Below, one piece after another: positions 8,323-16,662 of a stretch of 64,000 nucleotides of DNA. A program made the position numbers and the translations under genes. This DNA is from Haloarcula japonica DSM 6131 (lineage in GTDB: Archaea; Halobacteriota; Halobacteria; Halobacteriales; Haloarculaceae). The DNA lies in assembly GCF_000336635.1 (NCBI RefSeq), contig NZ_AOLY01000009.1:144777-208776 (forward strand), read 5' to 3'. The notes under the pieces are model-generated. The model was given only the letters and a program-made list of their open reading frames with translations, had not been told where the DNA came from and ran no database searches. Each line of letters begins with the position of its first letter. The first letter of the stretch is position 1.

Positions 8323-8507
8323 ATCACCTGAAAGCCGAGGATTCCGAGCACCCAGAGGACAGCAACAGCGATGATAGCGATGATGACGAGCCGCCACGCC
8401 ACTTTCATGACGAGTCGGCCGACCAGCAGTACTACGGCGATAGCCAGCAAGCCGACGAGTAACGCTGGCAGCGACGGAAGCGCTCCAAGCTGGAGGAGTG
8501 GCAACAT
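8319..8507 (-). CDS. Small membrane protein, unknown function
   Basis: 62 aa when started at the ATG at 8507 (MLPLLQLG); a longer frame to 8603 exists but has no membrane or domain logic. Two strongly hydrophobic segments cover about residues 13-31 and 38-58, separated by a short basic loop (VMKVAWR). No motif recognised. It converges on trpG with a 4-nt overlap of the stops. Confidence 0.55.
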   Translation of the reverse strand: MLPLLQLGALPSLPALLVGLLAIAVVLLVGRLVMKVAWRLVIIAIIAVAVLWVLGILGFQVI

Positions 8508-8644
8508 AGTATAGTGAGGAATGCCCACGGGGAAATACTTCGTGGCTGTCTCGGGGTTTTCGGCTATCTGTGTTCGTCTTGCCAGACTAACTATCGCAGT
8601 CACGCCGCCAAAGATTCAAACCAACAGCTATGCTACTTGCTATC

Positions 8645-8845
8645 ATGAGCGTAGCCGGACTGTGTGAACTCTGTGAGCGTCCCGACGTGGACCACACCTG
8701 CGACAGGTGCGGGCGTCTCGTCTGTGACCGTCACTGGGACGGGGACATCGGGATGTGCGTCGAGTGTGGTGCGGAGGTCGGCCAGCCGGGCGACCGGGTA
8801 TCGCCAGAGAATATGCCCGATGGCGTGGACACGTACCGCTTCTGA
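8645..8845 (+). CDS. Small cysteine-rich zinc-finger protein
   Basis: 66 aa started at the ATG at 8645 (MSVAGLCELC). Cysteine and histidine pairs are spaced CELC, H, CDRC, C-x-x-H, CVEC, which could form two zinc sites in a B-box or double-treble-like knuckle. Haloarchaea carry many such tiny zinc-finger proteins, mostly uncharacterised. Its stop is 2 bp from the end of the convergent pyrF. Confidence 0.65.
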   Translation: MSVAGLCELCERPDVDHTCDRCGRLVCDRHWDGDIGMCVECGAEVGQPGDRVSPENMPDGVDTYRF

Positions 8846-8846
8846 G

Positions 8847-9680
8847 TTAGCGGAACTGGTTCAGTCGCTGTTTGAGTTGTTTTGCGGACTGGCCGGCGGC
8901 CTTGAAGAACGCGTCGCCGGAGTCATCGCGCCGCGTGTCGGCGTCCTCGCCGGCGAAGATGATGCCCCGCGAGGAGTTGACGAGGCCGACGCCGTCCGCG
9001 AGGCCGTGTTCGACAGCCGCTTCGGCGTCACCGCCCTGTGCGCCGACGCCGGGAACGAGGAACGGGATGTCCGGGACCAGTTCGCGGATTGCTTCGAGTT
9101 CGTCGGGGTTGGTCGCGCCGACGACGAGGCCGACGTTCCCGTTGCCGTTCCAGAGGTCCGCGAGGTGGACCACGCGCTCGTACAGCTTTTCGCCGGAGGC
9201 CAGTTCGAGGTCCTGGAGGTCCTCACCACCGGGGTTGGAGGTGCGCCCGAGGACGAACACGCCCTTCTCGGCCCGCTGGAGGAACGGCTCCAGCGAGTCC
9301 CGCCCGAGGAAGGGATTAACGGTGATAGCGTCGGCTGCAGGCCCCTCCTCGTCGTCGAGAACCTGGGCGTACTGCCGTGCGGTGTTGCCGATATCTCCCC
9401 GCTTGGCGTCTAACAGGACCGGGACGTCCTTCCCGTGTGCGTAGGCGATTGTCTCTTCGAGGGCACGCCAGCCGTCGGGGTCCTCGTAGAAGGCGGCGTT
9501 CGGCTTGTAGCAGGCGGCGTGTTCGTGGGTCGCGTCGATAATCCGGCGGTTGAACTGCCAGCGCGGGAGGGCAGCGTCCAGCACGCTGTCGGGGAGACGG
9601 TCGGGGTCCGGGTCAAGCCCGACCGACACCACGCTGTCGGCGGCCGCGATGCGGTCCGCGAGACGATCGAAGAAGTGCAT
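8847..9680 (-). CDS. pyrF: Orotidine 5'-phosphate decarboxylase
   Basis: 277 aa. It decarboxylates OMP to UMP, the last step of de novo pyrimidine synthesis. The catalytic Lys-Asp tetrad is visible as LDAKRGDIGNTA (Lys93, Asp96), with VGLDPDPDRLP at the N-terminus for substrate binding and PGVGAQGGD plus SSRGII near the C-terminus for phosphate binding. The length and ACYKPNAAFYE place it in the longer subfamily. Monocistronic. Confidence 0.95.
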   Translation of the reverse strand: MHFFDRLADRIAAADSVVSVGLDPDPDRLPDSVLDAALPRWQFNRRIIDATHEHAACYKPNAAFYEDPDGWRALEETIAYAHGKDVPVLLDAKRGDIGNTARQYAQVLDDEEGPAADAITVNPFLGRDSLEPFLQRAEKGVFVLGRTSNPGGEDLQDLELASGEKLYERVVHLADLWNGNGNVGLVVGATNPDELEAIRELVPDIPFLVPGVGAQGGDAEAAVEHGLADGVGLVNSSRGIIFAGEDADTRRDDSGDAFFKAAGQSAKQLKQRLNQFR

Positions 9681-9801
9681 AGATACCGCGGCGGCTGGCA
9701 GCGATACAAGCGTTTCCTTCTCGTGTCGTAGGCCGCGCCCTCGGAATCAGATTTGATATTTTTGCCCCGGTCTATTTTACACCGCAGGTAGAAGCCCGCT
9801 C

Positions 9802-10284
9802 ATGGACCATTTCATGGATGTCGGCCATGTGGCCGAGACCCTCCCGGACCTGAGCGAAGCCCTGGAAGACCCGCGGCTACGGCAGTTCGGGCTTGTCGGC
9901 GGCGTCGGACTCGTCGGCGTCGGCGCGCTGCTGTCGCTCGCGCCCGCGTCTGGGCAGTGGCTGTTCTGGTCGTACGCCGTCGCCGCGACGCTGGTGTTCA
10001 TTGGCGTCCCGCTGCTGTGTCTCGGCCTCGCCGCTCCCGACCCGGAGCCAGGGTCGCTGTTCCATCTCGGTATCGAACTGACGACGACACAGCGTCGGGC
10101 CGTCGCGCTGGGCTCGCTCTGTATCACCATAACACCGATTGTCATCGCCGTCGGAACGCCGCTCGGCCTCCCGACGCTAGTGCTTGCTATCGCTGCCGCG
10201 ACAGCGGTACTCGGTTCCGTGCTCGTCCTCACCGGCTTCATCGCGTGGACGTCCGCGGCTATCGCTGAGCCGAGCCGCCACTGA
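9802..10284 (+). CDS. Four-helix membrane protein, unknown
   Basis: 160 aa. A 30-residue soluble N-terminus is followed by four hydrophobic segments (about residues 31-50, 55-76, 97-118, 121-150). The loop after TM2 is acidic (APDPEPGSLFH). A TATA-like TCTATTTTAC ends about 25 bp before the ATG, which supports this start and a leaderless mRNA. No family recognised. Confidence 0.6.
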   Translation: MDHFMDVGHVAETLPDLSEALEDPRLRQFGLVGGVGLVGVGALLSLAPASGQWLFWSYAVAATLVFIGVPLLCLGLAAPDPEPGSLFHLGIELTTTQRRAVALGSLCITITPIVIAVGTPLGLPTLVLAIAAATAVLGSVLVLTGFIAWTSAAIAEPSRH

Positions 10285-10341
10285 TATCTGGTATCTGAGT
10301 CCGAAACCGCAGTCTCGGTTCCTTCGTTCGAAAAAGCCGTC

Positions 10342-10686
10342 TTACCCCGAGAGAGTCTCCTCCAGCACGTCGACCGCGGCTTTCACCGCCGCGCCGCTGT
10401 GAACAACAATGGTTGTCCCGTCGGTTGTGATATCGTCACGTTCCGGTACGGTTGCGGGCTCCTCGTTCAGCACCAGGCGGGCCGTTTCCGGGGTTACCTC
10501 GACGACTGCCACTTCGGTGTCGTCAGCCGCCACGCGGTAGGCGAAGGCCCCCGCCGGCGTCGGGTCGACGTCCCTGTCCGCATCGACGACGGAAACGTCG
10601 GCAAGCGGCCCACGCTGGAGACCGGTCAGTTCCGAGGCGAGCAACTGCCCGATCCGTCGACCGTCAGAAATGCTGTCTTTGACCAT
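10342..10686 (-). CDS. Conserved hypothetical protein linked to a DUF2240 gene
   Basis: 114 aa, soluble alpha/beta. An N-terminal helix (DSISDGRRIGQLLASEL) is followed by strands such as GAFAYRVA and EVAVVEVTPETARLVL. The start overlaps the stop of the upstream DUF2240 gene (TAATG), so the two are co-translated. No catalytic residues are obvious. Confidence 0.6.
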   Translation of the reverse strand: MVKDSISDGRRIGQLLASELTGLQRGPLADVSVVDADRDVDPTPAGAFAYRVAADDTEVAVVEVTPETARLVLNEEPATVPERDDITTDGTTIVVHSGAAVKAAVDVLEETLSG

Positions 10687-11126
10687 TAGAGGTCCTCCCG
10701 AACGTCCACAGCGATGGCTTCGACGTCGATACCCTCGCTGCGCGCGTACACGACGGCCGCGGCCTCAAGCGTGACACCGATGTCGGACTGGAGCGTATTG
10801 ATGCCGGCGACGGCAGTCTGTTTCTCGATGCCGGCCTCGACGACGGCGTCGAGCACCCGTTCGAATGTCGACCGCGACTGCAGGATTTCCTCGCCAGGCG
10901 TGAACCCATCCGGGATATCGGTGTGAGTGGCGTCGAAGGCGACGACGAGGTCGTCGTCGTCCCGTTCGACCAACCCCTCGCTTGCGGCCACGTCGACCAG
11001 CGTCTTGGCCTGGTCGGGCGAGAACCAGTTCCGGTCCAGCGAGAGCGCGACGACGAACTCACTTTCCGCCATCCGGTCGGTTCCACGCTGGCGGAACGGC
11101 GCGGCGACGGCCGTCTTCAGACTCAT
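10686..11126 (-). CDS. DUF2240 family protein
   Basis: 146 aa. The start MSLKTAVAAPFRQRG, then ESEFVVALSLDRNWFSPDQAKTLVDVA and GLVERDDDDLVVAFD, are the recognisable pattern of archaeal DUF2240 proteins. The N-terminal part looks like a winged helix and the C-terminal part is helical (ERVLDAVVEAGIEKQTAVAGIN). Function is unknown in the family. Divergent from rps8e by 90 bp; first gene of a two-gene unit. Confidence 0.75.
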   Translation of the reverse strand: MSLKTAVAAPFRQRGTDRMAESEFVVALSLDRNWFSPDQAKTLVDVAASEGLVERDDDDLVVAFDATHTDIPDGFTPGEEILQSRSTFERVLDAVVEAGIEKQTAVAGINTLQSDIGVTLEAAAVVYARSEGIDVEAIAVDVREDL

Positions 11127-11216
11127 CGTCAGAGCAACCGGTCGGCGCGGAGGTAACGATTACGATGGCGAGTCGGCATCGAACGGTTCAAGTAGCCGCT
11201 GGGTCTTCCTTCCCGT

Positions 11217-11588
11217 ATGAAAGACCAGGGACGCTCCCCTCGCAAGCGGACAGGCGGCCGCCGACGACCGAACCACAAGAAGAAGAAACACGAGCTCGGC
11301 AAGGACACCGTCGAGACGCAGGTCGGCGAGCAGCGACTGAAAACTGTCGACTCCCGCGGTAACACCCAGAAGGTCCGTGCGGTCAAGACCAACGTTGCGA
11401 GCATCGCCGACGGCGCGGAAACCATCGAAGCGACCATCGAGAACGTCGTCGAGAACCCGTCGAACCCGAACTACGCCCGGCGAAACATCATCACGAAAGG
11501 CGCAATCCTCGAAACTTCCGAGGGACGTGCCCGCGTGACCTCCCGCCCTGGGCAGCAGGGTCAGGTCAACGCCGTGCTGGTCGAGTAA
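11217..11588 (+). CDS. rps8e: 30S ribosomal protein S8e
   Basis: 123 aa, a small-subunit protein found in archaea and eukaryotes. The basic N-terminus GRSPRKRTGGRRRPNHKKKK, then NPSNPNYARRNIITKGAILET and the final GRARVTSRPGQQGQVNAVL, are diagnostic. Length is normal for archaeal S8e. Not in a ribosomal operon here; it converges on phoU. Confidence 0.97.
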   Translation: MKDQGRSPRKRTGGRRRPNHKKKKHELGKDTVETQVGEQRLKTVDSRGNTQKVRAVKTNVASIADGAETIEATIENVVENPSNPNYARRNIITKGAILETSEGRARVTSRPGQQGQVNAVLVE

Positions 11589-11637
11589 TCCGGCACGCAA
11601 GCAGCTTTTGCAGCTGTCCACGGACTCGGAGCGTCAG

Positions 11638-12636
11638 CTATGGCCGCGGGGCTGCCTTCTGGAGCGCGCTCTCGGCGATGTTGCCACCGTAGTCGGCAGT
11701 TCGGGACAGCGAGTCGACGACGCGGCCAAGTAGCTGTGCGCTCTGTGGGTCTAGCTCTCTGACTTTTCCGTCGACCTCGCGGGCGGTTTCGTCGACCTCG
11801 GGGATACGAGAGCGAGCCTCGTTTGCCAGTTCGACGGCCTCGTCGTTGTCGTCAGCTAACAGCGCATCCATCGCGGTTTCGGGAACGGCGATAGCCTCGG
11901 TCTCCAGCTGGTCGAGAAGGTCGGCGGTTTCACCGGTGATTTCGTTGATTTCCTGTGAGAGGCTGGCGATCTTGGTCGCGTGGTCGGCGATACGTTCGAG
12001 TTGCCGGGCGCTGGACTGGTAATCGAACACTGTCTCGCGTGGGAAGCCGATCTCGTTGGCAGCCGTCGGATTGCGAAGGACGGTGCGAAACACACGCGAA
12101 ACCATGTACCAGAGGCGGTCGACGTCGTCGTCGCGTTGCATCACGTCTTCGGCGAGGTCGTTGTCATCCTCGATGAGCGCCTCGACAGCATCGGAGAGCA
12201 TCGTTAGCGACACCAGCCGCATACGCGTAATGGCGTTGAGAACGGAGAGTTCCGAGGAGTCCAGCAGGTCCTGTAGAACGACCCGGTCAGCTGTCTCCTC
12301 GATCATCTCCAGACCGACCAGTCCCTGCGTCGCATCACGGATGATGCGTCGCTGCTCGGCCGTTATCCGAGCGGCTTCCAATCGGATGATATCGAAGCCG
12401 CTGACGTACATCGTCATCACTGCCCGCGTGAGTTCGTGCCTGTTTTCGAGGCCAGTCACGTCCAGCGTTCCCTCGACGTGGTCGTCGCCGTGCTGCGGCG
12501 AGACCAGTAGCAGGTCGTCTTCAGCGTAAAACTCGACGATACTGCCGCTCTCGACACCATTCTCCGTCGCCCACTCCTTCGGTAGTGAGACAGTGTACGT
12601 GGACCCGCCCGTCAACTGTACTTTGCGCGTCTCCAT
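11638..12636 (-). CDS. phoU: PhoU-like phosphate regulator with AbrB-type DNA-binding N-terminus
   Basis: 332 aa started at the ATG at 12636 (METRKVQL). Residues 1-48 form a SpoVT/AbrB swapped-hairpin motif (VQLTGGSTYTVSLPKEWA... GSIVEFYAEDDLLLV). The rest holds two PhoU-type helical repeats with acidic Mg/Fe-binding helices such as MQRDDDVDRLWYMVSRVFR and RIADHATKIASL. PhoU normally restrains Pst transport; the added DNA-binding domain suggests direct transcriptional control. Divergent from pstSCAB with shared intergenic DNA. A TATA-like box lies 25-33 bp upstream. Confidence 0.9.
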   Translation of the reverse strand: METRKVQLTGGSTYTVSLPKEWATENGVESGSIVEFYAEDDLLLVSPQHGDDHVEGTLDVTGLENRHELTRAVMTMYVSGFDIIRLEAARITAEQRRIIRDATQGLVGLEMIEETADRVVLQDLLDSSELSVLNAITRMRLVSLTMLSDAVEALIEDDNDLAEDVMQRDDDVDRLWYMVSRVFRTVLRNPTAANEIGFPRETVFDYQSSARQLERIADHATKIASLSQEINEITGETADLLDQLETEAIAVPETAMDALLADDNDEAVELANEARSRIPEVDETAREVDGKVRELDPQSAQLLGRVVDSLSRTADYGGNIAESALQKAAPRP

Positions 12637-12660
12637 AGTACTCTGAATACGCGCCGAGGA

Positions 12661-12669
12661 TTTATAAAA
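12661..12669 (-). promoter_or_regulatory. TATA box of phoU
   Basis: On the reverse strand ATTTTATAA lies 25-33 bp before the phoU ATG (12636), predicting a leaderless transcript and supporting that start over the longer frame to 12690. Confidence 0.6.
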
Positions 12670-12867
12670 TATACTGCGACTATATATCAACGGTCGGAAA
12701 TCTGGCTTGCGCTGTCATGGAATCACGACACACGATGCGGGCGCTCAGCCAAGTGGTCCGCTAGCAACAGTACACCCAATGAATTGTTGCCATTATTGGG
12801 TTGCAATCGGCTTCAGACACCTGTTACGCGGGATTCGGGGTGTAATACAGTAGCGCCACATAATAAT

Positions 12868-12916
12868 ATATAGTGGTATATAGCGTTTATATCTGGATAT
12901 AGGGCTAATAGTAGGG
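12868..12916 (+). promoter_or_regulatory. Helically phased direct repeats upstream of pstS (candidate Pho-type operator)
   Basis: The motif ATATAGTGG (12868) recurs with variation as ATATAGCG (12878), ATATCTGG (12889), ATATAGGG (12897) and AATAGTAGGG (12907). The steps are 8-11 bp, mostly about one helical turn. The array ends directly upstream of the presumed pstS TATA element, a position typical of archaeal activators. Confidence 0.5.
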
Positions 12917-12924
12917 TACTTATC
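12917..12924 (+). promoter_or_regulatory. TATA-like element of pstS
   Basis: TACTTATC lies 24-31 bp before the ATG at 12948, consistent with a leaderless pstS transcript. Confidence 0.45.
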
Positions 12925-12947
12925 CGCTCTGTAACTTCCATCAGGTG

Positions 12948-13955
12948 ATGACAGATTCACCGAGCTGTGGTCTCTCTCGCCGTCGTTTTTTAACAAGTTC
13001 TGGTGCAATCGGGACACTGGCGCTGGCTGGTTGTGTCCAGAATACGAGCCGTGGCGACGGCAGTGGCTCCGATGGCAGTGGGTCTGACGGGGACTCTGAC
13101 GGGCTTTCGGGGCAGGTCATTATCAAGGGCAGCAGTACCGTGTTCCCAATCTCCGACGCGATGGCTGAGGAGTTCATGGAGGAACACGGAAACGTCAACG
13201 TCACCGTCGACTCCACGGGGAGCGGTGGCGGTTTCGAGAACTGGTTCTGTCCCGGCGACTCCGATATCAACGGGGCTTCCCGCCCCATCAGCGACGCCGA
13301 GATCGAGCAGTGTTCGGGCAACGACGTCGAGCCTGTCGAGTTCGAGATCGCGGGCGATGCCCTGACCGTCGCGGTCAACAACGACGCCGACTGGGTCGAC
13401 TGCATAACCTTCGACGAGCTGCGCCAGATCTGGAGCGACGAAGCGGGCGTCACGAACTGGTCGGACGTACGCGACGAGTGGCCTGACCTGGAGATCGAAC
13501 GCTACGGCCCGGCGTCGACGTCCGGGACGTTCGACTACTTCAACGAGAACGTCGTCGGTGAAGACACTGAACACACGACCGAGTACCAGCCGACCGAGGA
13601 GGACGAGACTATCGTCAAAGGGATCCGTGACAACGAGGGTGGGATGGGGTATTTCGGCTTCGCATACTACAACTCCAACTCCGAGGCGGTGAAAGCCGTC
13701 GAAGTCAAGGCGGAAGACGGCGGCGAATGTACACCTCCGAGCCTGGCAAACGCCAAGGACGGTTCCTATCCGCTAGCCCGACCGCTGTTCATTTACGCGG
13801 CCGAGTCAGCGCTTCAGCGAGAGGAAGTGTACGAATTCATCGAGTTCTACCTCGAACAAGCTGAAACCGATATGGTCCAGGATATCGGGTACGTGCCGTC
13901 GAGCGCCGAGCAGCGCGACGAGAACCTCGAAAAGCTGGACGAGGTCGCTGGCTAA
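12948..13955 (+). CDS. pstS: Phosphate ABC transporter substrate-binding lipoprotein PstS
   Basis: 335 aa from the ATG at 12948 (a GTG precedes it at 12945). The N-terminus has a Tat motif SRRRFLTSSG, a hydrophobic stretch and a lipobox ending LALAGC, so the protein is exported folded and lipid-anchored outside. A Gly/Ser/Asp linker follows. The binding fold starts IKGSSTVFPISDAMAEEF and contains VTVDSTGSGGGFE and PASTSGTFDYF, the PstS phosphate-contact loops. First gene of pstSCAB; probably induced by phosphate limitation through the upstream repeats. Confidence 0.95.
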   Translation: MTDSPSCGLSRRRFLTSSGAIGTLALAGCVQNTSRGDGSGSDGSGSDGDSDGLSGQVIIKGSSTVFPISDAMAEEFMEEHGNVNVTVDSTGSGGGFENWFCPGDSDINGASRPISDAEIEQCSGNDVEPVEFEIAGDALTVAVNNDADWVDCITFDELRQIWSDEAGVTNWSDVRDEWPDLEIERYGPASTSGTFDYFNENVVGEDTEHTTEYQPTEEDETIVKGIRDNEGGMGYFGFAYYNSNSEAVKAVEVKAEDGGECTPPSLANAKDGSYPLARPLFIYAAESALQREEVYEFIEFYLEQAETDMVQDIGYVPSSAEQRDENLEKLDEVAG

Positions 13956-14006
13956 CACAGTATAGAATCGGCTTACTCACATGGATACATTATTGGAGAC
14001 AACACA

Positions 14007-14939
14007 ATGAGCACCGAGACGCCCGGGCCGGATATTACGTCCAGACCGACCGGACGTGCAGCACGCGAGCGTATGTACCGATATGTCTTGCTCCTGTGTG
14101 CTGCCGCGTCGATTCTCGTCACCGTCAGCATCGTCGTGTTGCTCGCACGCGACGCGATTACGTTCTTTACGCTGGTGAACCCAGTCGACTTCTTCACCGG
14201 AACAGAGTTCCTCATCAGTCGGAACGTATACGGGTTGCTCCCGTTGTTGAGCGGCACGCTGTTGGTCACGGTGATATCCGCCGTCATCGCACTCCCGACG
14301 GGTGTCGCGGCCGCGGTCTATCTCAGCGAGTACGCCAGCGACCAGATGCGCTCAGTTCTGAAACCGGGTCTGGAAATTCTGGCCGGTATCCCGACAGTCG
14401 TCTACGGTATCTTCGCGCTCGTGTACGTGACACCGTTCCTCCAGACCATCGGGCTCCCGGTCAACACGTTCAACATCCTCAGCGCTTCCATCATGGTCGG
14501 TATCATGATTATCCCGATGGTCTCCAGTCTAAGCGAGGACGCGATGAGTTCTGTCCCGGACTCGCTACGACAGGCCGGCTACGGGATGGGTGCGACGAAG
14601 TTCGAGGTGACTACCGGCGTCGTTGTCCCCGCGGCGGCCTCGGGCATCTTCTCCTCGTTCATTCTCGCCCTGTCGCGGGCTATCGGCGAGACGATGATTG
14701 TCGTCGTCGCGGCCGGCAGCCGGCCACGGATGCTGAACTTCTCGGACCCGCTCGCGAACCTCTTCCAGGGGTACCAGCCGATGACGGCGGCGATGGTTCA
14801 GATCAACAGCGCCGATAGCGTCAGTCAGCTGGGCTTTACCAGTCTCTTCGCTATCGGCCTGACGCTGTTCGTCATTACGTTCCTGTTGAACCTGCTGAGC
14901 AACCGAATCGCGGCGCGCTACCGGGAGGAGTACGAATGA
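14007..14939 (+). CDS. pstC: Phosphate ABC transporter permease PstC
   Basis: 310 aa with six predicted membrane segments, the first near residues 26-48. The permease coupling motif EDAMSSVPDSLRQAGYGMGATKFE, the loop that docks to PstB, lies near residues 175-198 and is followed by LSRAIGETM. The order in the operon (S, C, A, B) is the usual one. A short 51-bp gap separates it from pstS. Confidence 0.95.
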   Translation: MSTETPGPDITSRPTGRAARERMYRYVLLLCAAASILVTVSIVVLLARDAITFFTLVNPVDFFTGTEFLISRNVYGLLPLLSGTLLVTVISAVIALPTGVAAAVYLSEYASDQMRSVLKPGLEILAGIPTVVYGIFALVYVTPFLQTIGLPVNTFNILSASIMVGIMIIPMVSSLSEDAMSSVPDSLRQAGYGMGATKFEVTTGVVVPAAASGIFSSFILALSRAIGETMIVVVAAGSRPRMLNFSDPLANLFQGYQPMTAAMVQINSADSVSQLGFTSLFAIGLTLFVITFLLNLLSNRIAARYREEYE

Positions 14940-14958
14940 ACACTGGGGGACTGAACTG

Positions 14959-16659
14959 ATGGCAACACGAGAACCTGAAACAGGCTGGCACGGGGAGAAC
15001 AGCGATGTCAACCACCTGCGTGGGCGTGCCTTCGAGGCGACCTGTCTCGCGGCGACCGCGTTCGGACTCGTGTCCGTCATGCTTCTCCTGCTGTTCGTCG
15101 CCAACGACGCGTTTCGGCCCTTTTCGGCCGACGCGGGCTGGCTGGCGACCTACGCCGCTACCGTGGTGGTCCCGCTGGCCGCACTGGCCGTCTACTACTA
15201 TCGACTCGACGAACCGGCCGGTGAGGTCGCATACGTCACCAGCGGACTCCCGGTTGTCGGACTCCTACTTACGGGCGGGTTTGCAGTGCTGTTCATCGAA
15301 TTGCTCTCCGTGCTCGAATGGTTCGCGCTCCTCATCTCGCTGGTCGTGGCCGGCGGCCTGATCGTCGCCCACGGCCGACTGCGGCCGAAGGCGGCGCTCG
15401 AACGTCTTGGTGTCGTGTTCCTCTCTCCAGTCATCACCGTCTTCGGTCTGCCACCCACCAGATTCAACTGGTTCGTCACCGACGCCGCCGCGGCGCTCGG
15501 CCTCGATTTCGGGCTGTACTACCGCGTGATCAGCCTCCGGGAAGCGATCATGCTGCTCCCGTTCGTACCCACGGATTGGGCCATGCTGCTCCTGACGCTC
15601 GTGCTCCCGGTCGCCGGCGCCGCTGGCTGGTTCGTCAAACAGCGACGCGAGTCGCGGCGTGACGGCCTGGCCGTCGTCGGGATGACGACGGCAGTTGCGG
15701 TGCTGGGCGTCGTCGCTGGGCCACTACTCGGGATTGGGACTGACGTGTGGCTGCTTATAGTCACGTTCGCCGTACTCCCGCTTGGTGTCTACGTCGAAGG
15801 CGTGATCCGTCGTGGCGAGGGCGTCTGCGGCCTCGCCTTCCCGGTCGTCGCCGTGCTGGGCGTGGTCGTCGGCGGCGTCGTCACCGGCGCGCTTGGGTTC
15901 GCCGGACCGGACCCCTGGCTCGACTGGGGGTTCCTGACGAGCGCGACCTCGCGGACCGCCGCTGATGCCGGTATCTACCCTGCGATGGTCGGTTCAGTAA
16001 TGATGATTATCGTGATCGTGCTCACTACCTTCCCAGTCGGCGTCGGGGCGGCGATTTACCTCGAGGAGTACGCCCCCTCACAAGGATTGATGGGCAAGTT
16101 CGTCACGCTCATCGAGATCAACATCGGGAACCTCGCCGGTGTCCCATCGGTCGTGTACGGCCTGCTCGGACTGGCGCTTTTCATCCGGGTGCTCCAGTGG
16201 CCCCAGGGGTCCATCATCGTCGCCGGCCTCGCCGTCGGCCTGCTGATACTCCCGATTGTAATCATCTCAGCCCAGGAGGCGATCCGATCCGTTCCCGACT
16301 CGTTCCGACAGGCGTCCTACGGAATGGGAGCGACCCGCTGGCAGACGATCCGCCAGGTCGTTCTCCCCGAAGCACTCCCGGGGATTCTGACCGGAACGAT
16401 ACTGGCGCTGGGTCGGGCTATCGGCGAGACGGCCCCGCTGCTGATGATTGGGGCGGCAGCGTCGGTCCGGCTCGCGCCGAACAGCTTCTTCGACGTAGCG
16501 AGTATGATGCCCCGCCAGATTTTCTCGTGGTCGTCGGAGCTGGATCCGTCGTTCCGCCACGGCGTGCTGGCGGCCGGCGTGATTACACTGCTTGCGGTGT
16601 TGCTGGTGATGAACGCGACAGCGATTGTCATCCGGAACCGGTATCAGCGAACAGGATAA
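14959..16659 (+). CDS. pstA: Phosphate ABC transporter permease PstA, with long N-terminal membrane extension
   Basis: 566 aa, almost twice a typical PstA. The C-terminal part (about residues 330-566) is a standard permease: VGAAIYLEEYAP, INIGNLAGVPSVVYGLLGL, then the coupling loop QEAIRSVPDSFRQASYGMGATRW and LGRAIGETAPLLMIGAA. The N-terminal about 320 residues add about eight membrane segments of unknown role. It contacts PstC and PstB in the membrane. The start at 14959 follows pstC by 19 bp. Confidence 0.93.
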   Translation: MATREPETGWHGENSDVNHLRGRAFEATCLAATAFGLVSVMLLLLFVANDAFRPFSADAGWLATYAATVVVPLAALAVYYYRLDEPAGEVAYVTSGLPVVGLLLTGGFAVLFIELLSVLEWFALLISLVVAGGLIVAHGRLRPKAALERLGVVFLSPVITVFGLPPTRFNWFVTDAAAALGLDFGLYYRVISLREAIMLLPFVPTDWAMLLLTLVLPVAGAAGWFVKQRRESRRDGLAVVGMTTAVAVLGVVAGPLLGIGTDVWLLIVTFAVLPLGVYVEGVIRRGEGVCGLAFPVVAVLGVVVGGVVTGALGFAGPDPWLDWGFLTSATSRTAADAGIYPAMVGSVMMIIVIVLTTFPVGVGAAIYLEEYAPSQGLMGKFVTLIEINIGNLAGVPSVVYGLLGLALFIRVLQWPQGSIIVAGLAVGLLILPIVIISAQEAIRSVPDSFRQASYGMGATRWQTIRQVVLPEALPGILTGTILALGRAIGETAPLLMIGAAASVRLAPNSFFDVASMMPRQIFSWSSELDPSFRHGVLAAGVITLLAVLLVMNATAIVIRNRYQRTG

Positions 16660-16662
16660 TTC

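Larger units (their letters stand above)
12637..12947. other. Divergent phoU-pstS regulatory interval
   Basis: 311 bp without a convincing gene. It holds the phoU TATA next to 12636, a middle part with no visible structure (about 12700-12840), and the AT-rich repeat array plus TATA-like box before pstS. Confidence 0.6.
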
